DNA of 64,000 bases from Ophiosphaerella korrae (lineage: Eukaryota; Ascomycota; Dothideomycetes; Pleosporales; Phaeosphaeriaceae), in assembly GCA_028456385.1 (NCBI GenBank), contig JALNQF010000006.1, forward strand, positions 434,001 to 498,000. Reading direction: 5' to 3'. The position numbers and the translations under genes were made by a program. Below, piece after piece: positions 11,955-23,215 of this stretch (position 1 is its first letter; each line of letters opens with the position of its first letter). The notes under the pieces are model-generated. The model was given only the letters and a program-made list of their open reading frames with translations, was not told the origin of the DNA and ran no database searches.

Positions 11955-14371
11955 TCAGCCCATCAAACCTATATCTCCAAACATCCCATTCAAGTCCATT
12001 TGCATTTCGGGGTAGCAATCTAGTACTTGCATCGAACTTGAATCTGTTTGGCTGAAGAAGGATTCCATACCATAATCCACAACGGTCGCTGGATCGATGT
12101 AAGGAAATGCAGGAATATACCCGCTAGTCATTATTGTTGCCTCTTTGGGAGATGGACCATGCGTAGGAGTTCCCTGTTTTGGAAAAGAGCAACTCATTTC
12201 TTTTATAATGATGTTAAGGCTCCGCTCCAGAAGGCGGCAACGCGGCATCCCACTGTTGAGTGCCCGTAGGAAGGTGTGAAGTATTGCATGTGCTGGATCA
12301 TTGGTCTTCTTTGCGTGCTCTAAACTTACGGATGCGCCAGTGTAGATGCAATAGCCCATGAGATAAGTGATGTTTTCGAGACCAAACGTGGATTCCAGCA
12401 AGAGGACCAGTTTTTCGATACTTTGAGATGCACGAACACAAACTTGGTAATAGATAGGGACGGACCAAAATGGTCTATGTGTGAGAATAACGGATGCGAA
12501 GTAGAGTAGACTAAAGTTATTAGTTGCTGTTGTTGAGGTAACAACAAATGAAGATTTCTGAGGCTCTTACTTTTGGCCAATGATATATGGCGGTGGGCAG
12601 ATAGATGGCAGATGGTCGGGATCGTATCTGAGATGAGGCGGAGATTGAGCTCGCCACAGGTCTAATCGATACTTGATATCTTTAAATGAAGCCTCGATGA
12701 TACTCTTACTGCGTCGGTAGTACAGCGTAGTGATGATGTCATTGATAATGATAGAGAGCTTGCAAGAGTTGATAAAGCAAGCGACCACGTAGCAGTTTGT
12801 GGGCGGATATTGGGCGTCGGAAAGTGTAGTCAAATTCAAAGAATTACCAAAGTAAGGCGTCCACGGCTCCGTGTCTAGTGCATCATCCACTAAAACTCCT
12901 GATTAGTATAAGTAATTTCTTCGATGACAGGGGTGTGATCATACAGAGGTCTAACGAGCTTTGGTCTAATACTTCGGTCACTGAAGGGATCCGACCCGTG
13001 TAAAGACTTGTTGCTCTATGAAATAAGTTAGTGAGTAAGCACGAGGAAATCAATATGCCCAGTATAGGCCATACTTGTCCCAGAAGTAGCAACTCCAATA
13101 GAGTCGCCTTCGGACCTCAAGATCAACAGGACTGAGCCCATTGATGTTTTTTCCCACATGCTGCAGTCCAAGGTCGGTCGCCATACGAAAGGCGATCCCA
13201 CTATAAACCCATGCCTGAGAGATAGAACCTTGAGCAAGATCCAGGGCGCTCAGTTGTAGGAGGGCTTGCACAGTCGGTATGGAACTACGCTGTTGAATAG
13301 CTGTGCCAAGGAGAGTGCGGGCTCGAGTTATGAGTATGTTTGCGGAATTACTATTGTCGTATTTGCCCGCATGTGCGCATATAACTGTCAAAAGGAAATC
13401 GGAATAATAACGACCTCCAGTGGCCATGTCCCCTACGTTTGAATCATCTTATAAACTATTTCTTCACTCTCAAACTAAATAATACCAATACTGGAACGAA
13501 GCGGGAGTGGGATGACCTACGGATGAAGGCGGAGCGATGGATCCACAGAAACATAGGAGAAACCCAAGTCCAATGTATATGAAGAAGCCTAGCAATGACT
13601 GGGCGAGGTATACCTGTTTGTAGAGAGGCATTTCCAATGGCAAAGTCCTCCCAGATATTGGATTCACGGGCATGAGCTGCAATTGCACTGCGTGAGTCGG
13701 GCGCTGAAGATGCACTGGGTTGAGCGCTCGCCTGCTGAAATGGAGGAGAGTTCATCTGCGTTGGTTCGTGCACTGCAGATGTTAGTCCGTAATATCGAAT
13801 GTTTCCATGTTCGTCAACTGTCAGCTCGGGTGCATCAGCTGCCTTTGGCATTGCGACTCGACTGAGCACGACGGGTTCGCTGTCCCAAGTTCGATCGATC
13901 GTATCAGATGCAGAGCCTTCAAACTGATTCAGGGAGCCAGAATGGTGGCTAAGGGGTTCGCGATAGGTGTCAGGAGAGTGTGGTCGAGCGTATGATTGTG
14001 GAGAGGTTTCCACCAAATTTTGCGCATCACTATGCGACGGAACGACGTCGTTTGAGCCTCGTTCACTTCCAGCGCGCAGCTCTGCGACCGTCTGCTCAGC
14101 TTCTTGTAGACGTTGAGCCATAGCCAGGAGCTGCGACATGGGAGGCGGTTTGTCGTAACGGCAATCACCATCATTGAGCTCACACATCTTGCATGTGGGC
14201 TGAGATCCATCACATCGCACCTGGGAAAGGCATTAGACGGCTACAGTAAGGAAGATGACATTAGAGTCAGGAACATGCTTTTCGAGTTCGACAATTCCCA
14301 CAGGTCAGTCCTCGACTCCTACGAGAAGCACGAGGGCGTCGAGTTTGCAGTTTTGGGTCCTCCAAATTCAT
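11955..14371 (-). CDS. Zn2Cys6 fungal transcription factor
   Basis: Nuclear DNA-binding regulator, likely specific to the surrounding cluster. The zinc cluster is complete only when exon 1 (14279-14371) is joined to exon 2 (13521-14220): CGNCRTRK plus VRCDGSQPTCKMCELNDGDC, a CX2CX6CX6CX2CX6C pattern. That join needs a GC donor at 14278-14277 and an AG acceptor at 14222-14221. A coiled stretch (MAQRLQEAEQTVAEL) follows. The fungal-specific transcription factor domain starts with HIHWTWVSPMFLWIHRSAFI and includes QALLQLSALDLAQGSISQAW and DLEVRRRLYWSCYFWDK. At least four further introns follow, and the last exon ends GDIGLMG. Exons downstream of 13432 were only partly mapped. It lies between the SDR and the CMD-like gene. 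Confidence 0.9.
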
Positions 14372-14640
14372 CTCAGATCACGTGAAGTATGAATAATGTA
14401 GGGTAGAGAATGAAGCAGGCTGGGTGGAGATATCACATAGTTTTATTCTTAAAACAAGGCCAGTAACTGTGGCTGTCCCTGCATTAGTCTGCTTATTAGC
14501 TGCCCCGCTTACTTAGCTACCCCCGCATTCATATCGATGGAATTTGTGGGTGAAGCACAAGTGGCACAGTTGGTGCATCTCCATTTTTCTGTCTAAGTTG
14601 GACGGTTCTCATTCCTCTCACCCACTGAATCAAGTCAATT

Positions 14641-15278
14641 TTATTGAGACACTGATCGTAACTCGTTGGGAAACTCACCGTCTAAAGCAACCAGAAATCG
14701 ACTAACACAGCTGTAGCAAGCAATCTATACAAAAAGTGAGACACATAAAACATAGTTCACAGAGACAGTATGTCAGGAAGCTAACATACTGTTGCAACAA
14801 TTTCGACGATTCCTTTCTCTGAGAATACGCTCTGAGCTCGTGAAAATGTCGGGTCTGTGATTTTCACATTTCTTGTCATTTCATCTGTCATGAGTAGGAC
14901 CACCCATTGCCTTTCCGTGAAACCATCAAGACACCCATCGTTGACCAGCGAGCCTTCATTCTGAAGAATGTTCATGGCAGCCTTTGAGACACCCGCAGCA
15001 ATCGCCAAGGGGCAATGGTGAATCCACTCGTACCAGGCTTGGTTGATAACAGCAGCTCGACAGATAGCTAATTCACGTAAGTCGCTGGGTAGATTTGTCT
15101 TGGCTCGCACAGCGCCGATGAATGAATTCCATCCATCAGCCACGTGTGGAAAATGAAGCAAGGTAAGATCTAAGGGTTGAAGCGGACGTGGTTGGCGGCG
15201 AGCTTCTATGCGCTCTATGATTGCTCGTTCTTCTGGTGATTGAACATGGGGTTGATTTGGAACGTATGACAACTTCAT
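14641..15278 (-). CDS. Carboxymuconolactone decarboxylase-like (AhpD fold) protein
   Basis: Member of the CMD/AhpD-like family, which includes gamma-carboxymuconolactone decarboxylase and peroxidase-like proteins. Two exons, 14790-15278 and 14641-14724, give 190 aa, a common length for the fungal branch. The core helix pair is visible: LPSDLRELAICRAAVIN, then WYEWIHHCPLAIAAGVSKA, then FTERQWVVLLMTDEMTRN. The second exon finishes the C-terminal helix (IACYSCVSRFLVALDG) and ends NELRSVSQ. No targeting signal is evident. It is at the outer edge of the catabolic block on the same strand as the regulator. Together with the DLH it suggests ring-cleavage products or lactones as substrates; that is inference. 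Confidence 0.9.
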
Positions 15279-15831
15279 TTTTTAGAGATATTTATTGAGA
15301 ACCTTTGGAAAAGAAATCACTAGCTTCAGTTTTTGGCTATCATGAGTATATAAAGCCCTTCGTCTATGATCCTCATATTATTCTTGATCTTCGGCCCAAG
15401 AGACGAAGATGGTGACGGGGAAATTCCGAGGGAAATCACCGAGGATATTGAGGGCGAGCTAGTGGTGATTAGCATTAGCCCGCGCTGCATCTGGTAATAG
15501 ATGGTTCGCTTCTACGCGGCATTGACCCGTCAAAGTGCAGCAAGCAAATCCAAGTGGATGACTCAAAAGACGAGGATCAAGTAGTGGGATACTTGTAGTA
15601 GAACTGCTGCCACGGAATCCATGCGAAGTGGTCGTAGGTAATTTATCGAGTCTGCGATCACCTCCGTGAAGTATGATGTTGAGGCACAGCGTAGTTCTGT
15701 TCCTGGGCTTATCGATAACAACATGTGGCTGCGATGCGGACCTCCGAGCTCCAGGACACGTCTCAGAAGAAAGATCAGACAGCCTGTACCTCCAAACACA
15801 GTCGGTGAGGTTTTGTGAATAATCTGAAGCT
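15279..15831. other. Intergenic, divergent promoters
   Basis: 553 bp between the divergent CMD-like gene and the UGGT start codon. A minus-strand open frame at 15563-15799 shows no recognisable protein. Confidence 0.5.
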
Positions 15832-18800
15832 ATGCGGGCACCAGCCTCATTGCTGAGCGCACATAGTCTCTTTGCGCTCAGCTCACTTCACCACGTTGGT
15901 GTGCTTGCGAGTCCAAGCCTCAATGTTGCTCTTCGCGCCTCTTTCAGCCCTGCACCGTACCTGGTAGAGTTATTGTAATCATATATCATGCCTGATCGCA
16001 GGTGCGTAACTAACAGTGCTCAGAGAGACTGCTGCGGAAGAGAACGCCACCGCATACTACCCTATACTAGACCGTGTAGCTGAAGGCTATTTTGATAAAA
16101 AGGCAACCGAACAACAACTTTATACGGCCTTCGTAGACCTTTTAAGTAACGATGGACATATCGCTGAACCAGAATCCCTTGCATCTTTCGAGTTCGCGCT
16201 TTCAGTTCGATCGGCTGCGCCGCGCATAGAAGCACACTATCAATTCTACAAGACATCGGTCGAGCCTTCGTTGGTTGCTAAACAGACTCAGGAGTGCGAC
16301 GTTTGGGCATCAACTGGCGGGAAACAATATTGTTCGGCCCATTTGGCCGAACCGTTCGGCGATATTCAGAGTGAACGGTATGATTGAGTGGCTGCTGAGA
16401 GCGATCAGTGCTGATACGATCCCAGCACATATGAGCTGCCTTTTGATCGCATTCACGGTCATATTTCGGATTTACCAATAATACTATACGCTGATATTAC
16501 TGCGCCTCAATTCAAGCAATGGCACAGCGTGCTGAGCAGGAGGGCAAAAGAAGGCAAGGCGTCGTATCGGGTTCGGCATAAGCCCTCCTCCAAAGCGCCT
16601 AAGCCACCCCTTGTAGTGAACGGATATGGTGTAGAGCTTCAATTGAAAAGGACGGACTATATTGTCATTGACGACAGACAAAAAGAAGAAGGCCAGGTCA
16701 GTGGTCAAAAGCCACTAGGCACAGGTCTCGATGACGATGCCGAAGTCGCAGATCTCAAGCCTCTATCCAAAGAGGAGGTTTCTGACCTCGGCCTCAAAGC
16801 TGCTAGTTTTGTCATGAAGAGTGATAAGCCCATGGACACACTGCTCAAGCTTGTGCAAGACTTTCCGAAATACTCATCAATTATTGCTGGCCAAAATACA
16901 TCCACAAATTTCCTCAATGAACATACAAAGAATCGCGAACTGTTGCTCCCTGCAGGGTACAACACGATCTGGATCAATGGGGTACAATTACCAGCGCGAG
17001 AAGTGAATCCCTACTCTTTGCTTGCACACCTGCGACGCGAGAGAAGTTTGATCAACGGTATTAGGAGTCAGGGTCTTTCTGCACCTGAAATCATTTCCCT
17101 CCTGTCGCATGACGCCATCAGTGCGACACAGATGGAAGACGAACCCCAACGCTACGACTTCAGAGATGAAATTGAGGGTGGTAACGTCATCATGTACATG
17201 AACAACATTGAGAGAGACTCTAGATACGAACCCTGGCCCTCTGAGCTTCGAGCTGTAAGTACAAATTATTTTTTGTTTCAAGATTCCAGCTGATGGTGTT
17301 ACCAGCTGCTTCAGAGGACCTTCCCTGGTCAATTACCTTCTGTTCGTCGTGACATTCACAATGCCATTGTGCCTGTTGATTTCACTTCTAACGAAGAGGT
17401 GTCCTATGTTCTTCACACTATCCTCAATCTAGTGAAACGCGGTATCCCACTACGATGGGGCCTTGTTCCTCAAACATTAACCTCGGACGCTTTGGAGCAA
17501 GCCAAGATTGTCTATTACCTGCAGGATACCTACGGAATCTCCACCGTGATCAAGTATCTCCAAGCTGTTAGTAATATCTATGACCCCCTCGACAAGGACT
17601 AATATAGCCGCTCAGATGATTGATGATAAAAAAATATCGACACCCGACGAGACCACATTTACCTCCATTATCAAAGATGCCAAACTGCGTAACGATCGTA
17701 AAGTTCTAGAATATGCGGAGGTGTTGAAGTCCGAGGTCGTACAAAAGCGAGTGGAGGCGGCAAAGCAGTACCTGAGGCGCCTAGCCGCAGACGTTCCAAA
17801 AGGTCCAGTATTCGTCAATGGTGTACCAGTTACTCAAACAGAAGATTGGCTTCAAGTCCTCAGTCAGCGAATAGGTACTGACCTTCGTCAAATCCAGAAG
17901 GGCGTCTTTGAAGGCATCTTCAATGATGAAAGCTGGGTGCCAACGTATTTCCTTTTTCAGGCTGCTACGCGGCGAAATCCTTTGATTGTGCCAGAGAATG
18001 AGAAGAATATCACGCTTATCAACATGGCCGAATTCGGAGAGGCACACGGCAGATTATTCGGCAAAATGCCACGCATCGAAGCCACGGAGTCGGCCAGCAA
18101 TGGTGTTTGGATCCACCTCACAGTCCTTGGAGACTTTGATTCTGAGGCAGGACTCAAATTGCTTAAGTCGGTGGCCGCGTACCGCGAGGAGAACTTGAAC
18201 GCCGAAATTGTCTTGATTCACAATCCACAGCCTGGTGCAGATCAATCAAATGCTTCGGAAGATCTTCTAGAATCATACATCAAATCCAGTGGAAAGCTCA
18301 CAAGTGATGCTTTCTCAAAGCTCTTGGCTCAAACTCCAAACTTTGGTCCCACTCCAGGAAACTCTACACTATTCTGGAAAGCCGCAGAACCTATCCGCAG
18401 AGCGTTGAGTCTTCAAGCAGGACAGCATGCTGTCCTTGTAAATGGACGATATGTCGGTCCAATACCAGAAGACCAAATCTTCTCAAAGGAAGACATCGAG
18501 ACCCTCATAACCTACGAAACGAATAAGCGCATCGAGCCCCTCAACAAGGCTCTTGCAGATTTGGAGTTAACTTCAAAACTTGCTGTACCATTTGACTTCG
18601 CAAAGATACAATCACTTGTCGCACTCTCTACCATCTCTGATATTCCAGAAGGCGTGTTCGAGACTGCATCGACATTGCGCGTGGCTTCATTCAACAACTG
18701 GACTTCTGAACATACAGCAATTGTCAGAGGCGAGTATGAAAAAGCAGTTTTCCAAATTGTAGCGTCTATCGATCCTGCCACGGAAGTTGCACAGAAATGG

Positions 18801-20546
18801 GTTCCAATTCTGAAGACGCTAAGTGATATGAATGGTGTGCATCTTAAACTATACCTGAACCCTAAACAGATGCTACAAGAATTACCAGTCAAGCGTTTCT
18901 ACAGGTATCTCCTTAATGCGAGGCCCAACTTCAATCTAGATGGCTCGGTTGACAGTCTAAAAGCCCACTTCTCTGGCATTCCCAAGGAAGCCCTACTCAA
19001 CCTTGGCATGGATGTTCCACCCTCTTGGCTCGTTGCACCAGAAGAATCTATCCACGATCTAGACAACATCAAGCTCAGTTCGCTCCCCGCGGATACTAAC
19101 ATCAATGCTATATATGGGCTAGAGAGCATTTTGATTGAAGGTCATTCGCGCGATACTACCAATGGAGGCCAACCACCTAGCGGCGCTGAGGTTGTTCTTG
19201 CAACTGAAAAGGACCCTCACTTCGCGGACACAATTATCATGGCAAATTTGGGTTACTTCCAATTCAAAGCCAACCCAGGCTTTTACAATATCAAGCTGAA
19301 GAGCGGGCGTTCACAAGAAATATTTACGCTTAACAGTGTAGGACCCAAAGGTTGGGCCCCACAGCCTGGCGATGAGACTACTGAAATTGCTCTAATGAGC
19401 TTTCAAGGGGCAACCATCTTTCCTCGGCTGTCCCGTAAGCCTGGTCAAGAGACAGCAGATGTGCTTGCGTCCGAAGAATCTCTTGCTTCAGATCTTGTTG
19501 GTAAGGGCGCAGAGAAGGTGAACAAGTTTCTTGGCAAGCTTGGGCTTAACTTCGACTCTCAAAAGGTCATTGAAAAAAGTGCCGCCCTGCTGGGCAACAA
19601 AGCTAGTAAGAAGGGAACGCAAGCCGATATCAACATCTTCTCTGTCGCTAGCGGTCATCTCTATGAGCGCATGCTGAATATTATGATGCTGTCCGTCATG
19701 AAGCACACGGAACGCACTGTGAAATTCTGGTTCATTGAGCAATTCCTCTCACCGTCTTTCAAATCGTTCCTCCCTCACATGGCTGCTGAATACGGCTTCG
19801 ACTACGAAATGGTGACCTACAAATGGCCACACTGGCTGCGCGGACAAACCGAGAAACAGCGCGAAATCTGGGGCTATAAAATTCTGTTCCTCGACGTTCT
19901 ATTTCCCCTCGACCTCGATAAAGTCATTTTCGTCGATGCTGATCAAATCGTGCGCACCGACATGTACGAACTGGTAACTCATGACCTACAAGGTGCACCG
20001 TATGGTTTTACACCTATGGGCGATAGCCGCACTGAAATGGAAGGCTTCCGGTTCTGGAAAACAGGTTACTGGGCCAATTTCCTGCGCGGCCAGCCATATC
20101 ACATATCAGCGCTGTATGTTGTCGACCTTGTCAAATTTCGTCAACTTGCTGCAGGCGACCGTCTCCGGCAGCAATATCACTCGCTCTCCGCTGACCCCAA
20201 CTCTCTCTCCAATCTGGACCAAGATCTGCCAAACAACATGCAGTTTAACCTTCCTATTCACTCACTCCCACAGGAATGGCTGTGGTGCGAAACTTGGTGC
20301 TCAGATGAGGATCTCGCCAAGGCGAAGACGATTGACTTATGTAACAATCCTATGACCAAGGAGCCGAAGCTTGATCGTGCGCGCAGACAGATTCCAGAGT
20401 GGACAGTATATGACGAGGAGGTAGGGGCACTAGCAAGGCGCGTAAGGGGGGAAAAGGCAAAGGACACGGTTGTGGATGTACAGGCTGAGGAGCAGGTTAG
20501 GGAAAAGATAAAGAAGGACGAAGAAAGGAGGAGGGACGAGTTGTAG
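15832..20546 (+). CDS. UGGT: UDP-glucose:glycoprotein glucosyltransferase (UGGT, Kre5/Gpt1 family)
   Basis: ER-lumen folding sensor that re-glucosylates misfolded N-glycoproteins so they re-enter the calnexin cycle. Five exons, 15832-15974, 16024-16377, 16426-17254, 17306-17566 and 17616-20546, give 1505 aa, the normal family length. The ATG at 15832 opens a signal peptide (MRAPASLLSAHSLFAL...) cleaved near VLA/SPSLNV. The joins are supported by VELLETAAEENATAYY and SERTYELPFDRIHG. Thioredoxin-like folding-sensor domains follow. The C-terminal GT24 catalytic domain has FLDVLFPLDLDKVIFVDADQ with the DxD motif, MGDSRTEMEGFRFWKTGYW and LPQEWLWCETWC. The last four residues are RDEL, an HDEL-type ER retrieval signal. 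Full-length motifs suggest an active enzyme. Confidence 0.96.
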
Positions 20547-21052
20547 ATCGATTTGGGTATGGGAAGAAGACAGAATGGCGAGGCGTATTTAGAGAGTGGT
20601 GTGACTATGTACAGAAATAAAACTTCATGAGTTGAGGGGATGGATAGACGGACGAAATGTTATGCTGTTGTCAGAGGTGAATTTCGTAATTGTGCATGTA
20701 CTTACCGTCAACTTGTGTCTCAATCAATGATCTACCTGGCATTATGTTTCGTGATCATATAGAGCTCATTTCGTGGATCACACATTACGCACCTGTTCGA
20801 AATTGGGAAGAATGTGTGTTAGTAGCAACACGCGTTACTTGATCATAAAGAAACTAATTCACGTACTCTTTTGAAAAGATTACTACTTTGCATACAATAT
20901 TACTCTTCAGACAAACGTGACCTGCGTAGTTCTAATTCTCCACTCCTAACATTAAACCCAATTAATTACCCGACTTCGCGCATCCCTGGTCTATACGCCA
21001 TATTCGATCCTTGACCGAGTGAAACACCATACGCAGTTCTTCTTTGTTCCAC
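20547..21052. other. Intergenic, convergent 3' ends
   Basis: 506 bp between converging UGGT and DENND6-like genes. I see nothing in it beyond likely 3' untranslated sequence. Confidence 0.6.
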
Positions 21053-22763
21053 TCAGCTTGCAGCCATAGCGGACGACCCCAGTAGCCCCACTGAAGCCGC
21101 TATTTCGAGTGATACTTTCATCTCCAGCCACGAGTAGAAATTAGGCGAATTACAAAAGCTCTCATATAGCCCGTCTCTCGCTCTATGTCGCTGAATCGGT
21201 CCCTGTCCACGGAATTTGACGCTCGTCCCATACTTGCTCACGCTTGATAGAAACTCAGAAATTGAGAAGCTTGCATACCGGTTGTTACCCCCTGGGGTAA
21301 CCACATTTGAGGTTGCAAGGTAGCGATTAATAGGCGCAACGAACTGGGCTGTAAGTTCTGCGAAATGGCGTCGTATCAGTGGTCCAATTTCGCGTGTTTG
21401 ATCGCCTAATTTAAGCATGGCTTCTATCTGCGATACGACGGTTGACTCGGATTTGAGGAAGCGTTTGGAGGGTGTGTGGACTTCGATGCCGCCGCCGGGT
21501 AGATCAAGAAGGGCGTTGCGACTGGATTTATGGTGGATGGAGTGGTGTCGTCGTGTTGGGACAGGGCCATCGAAATTCTGGAGATAGAGAATGTGGGGTC
21601 TTGCACGGTGGCTTGTTTCAGCTGCAGCGATGATGCGCTTGAGGAGAAATGGATTAGTTACACCGACAATGAAAGGCTGAGGTGTACCACCATCGATGCC
21701 AATGCTTTTGAAGTCGGCTTGCATGGTCATATATGGCTTAACAACCCCAGCATAGGGGACTGGGCATATCAGGTCGAGGAGGGAGGAAATGGCTTCGCTG
21801 GCTAACTGGGGAGACTTTGCTATCACGATGACGCTTTCGCATAGGATGAGTTTCTCATAGAGGACATAGAGGTCTGTAATGCACGGCATGAAGTGCATTA
21901 TAGTGTCCCAAGAACCAATGGGCTCATATGCATAAGTTGAGCCAGGCGTATCCGAGATCAATGGTGTGGGGCCGGGAAGACCCTGGAGTGGGAAAGAGCG
22001 ATGCGGAGCGATATCCAGCGTGATGACAGATCCCAGAAAGGGTAATTCATGTCGTCCAACCTTTGGAGGGTTCCAAGCAAACATTTGGTTGTATGCTGCT
22101 TGCAGTGTAATTGGATCGCTTATGACACCAGACTCTGTCATCTTCAAGAGTAATCGGTTGTAGAGGGAGGGGAAGTTGTGGTGGGAGATGACAACGAGAG
22201 TCCTCTGGTTGAAGCTGCGTTTCATTGAGTGGTCAAACTCCTGGCGAAATACACATGTTCCAAAAAAGGTGTCAGCACTGCCATGAGGCGCATTTGGTGA
22301 GCTGAGCTTGACGTCAGGAGAATTGTTGGTGATGACGAAGTTGAACACAAGGTCTTCGGCTGTTTCGGTGTTTTGCTGCTCAGGAAAGCTAAAGACGTTT
22401 AGAGAGAATCTCCTTTCGGAGCTGAAGCAGGGTACCTGTTGAAACATATGGCACTCAAATCCGCAGTTGTGAATGGAACCTCTGGTGGATAGAGGATCTC
22501 AATTTCTGGGCTAGCCATACTTTAATAAAATGTTTGTAGCCTTCTATGATGCGACCTTACCTACCCTACATCTACATTGAAATTGCAAACAATGCTGGTC
22601 ATGTCAGCAATTCTGTGAGCGACTACTAGTACTATGACGGTGACACTCACAAAGCGACAGCCCAGTGCTGGAAGCCGCCAGTCGGTGTAACGGGATCATT
22701 GTTCATTTCTTTTTCTTGCCTTGAGCGGCGATGGGGATTCATAATCTTCTTCAACTTGTCCAT
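21053..22763 (-). CDS. DENND6-like DENN-domain protein
   Basis: DENN proteins are usually exchange factors for Rab GTPases; animal DENND6 acts on Rab14 in endosomal recycling. Four exons, 22651-22763, 22565-22594 (30 bp), 22436-22519 and 21053-22388, give 520 aa. The start MDKLKKIMNPHRRS precedes GGFQHWAVAFIVCNFNVDVG, matching the DENND6 upstream-DENN opening, then IEILYPPEVPFT. Further markers are FGTCVFRQEFDHSMKRSF, RTLVVISHHNFPSLYNRLL, LYEKLILCESVIVIAKSP, FIVGVTNPFLLKR and the C-terminal LIRRHFAELTAQFVAPINRY and SPNFYSWLE. The short second exon and hidden first exon mean automated models could start it too late. The specific Rab target in this fungus is not known. Confidence 0.88.
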
Positions 22764-23215
22764 GTTGGGGACCCTGGCACCTGACGGGTGCAGGTGGAGG
22801 GTGTCGAGGTCGGGAGCGCTGCGGCTAGGCCTAATTGGTAGGGCCTAGGAGGCGAAGTAGAGCTGGCGCTGGTGCGGCGCTGGAATCAGCTGTCGCTGCC
22901 GATTGTCATGCTGCCCGGGTCCTAAGAACAAAAAGGCGTTGGAAGAGATGTGGCGGTCCATGGCGGCCTGTGGGCGGTGTTTCGTCTATCAGCAGCGTCG
23001 AGGAGCTGATGCAGGGTTCGTGGCTAGCTACTTAGCGCCCCGCCCGCGCGATGACGTGGGGTCTCGTATGCATCTAGCCTGGTCTGTTCTTCATGCGTTT
23101 GCATGGGAGGGACGACCATGACCCATTCATGGAAACTTCAATGTGCGTCAATGTGCCACACACGGGCCGCCTCGCCCTGTAGAGTCTGCCACCCTGCTTC
23201 CTCATACTGCAGAAA
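22764..23215. other. Divergent promoter region, DENND6-like / VAC14
   Basis: 452 bp, GC-rich. It contains short plus-strand open frames with biased Arg/Gly/Ala content that look like chance. Confidence 0.5.

Noticed and set aside
6089..15278. A secondary-metabolite (toxin) cluster
   Set aside because: No polyketide synthase, peptide synthetase, terpene cyclase or P450; the enzymes point to breakdown instead.
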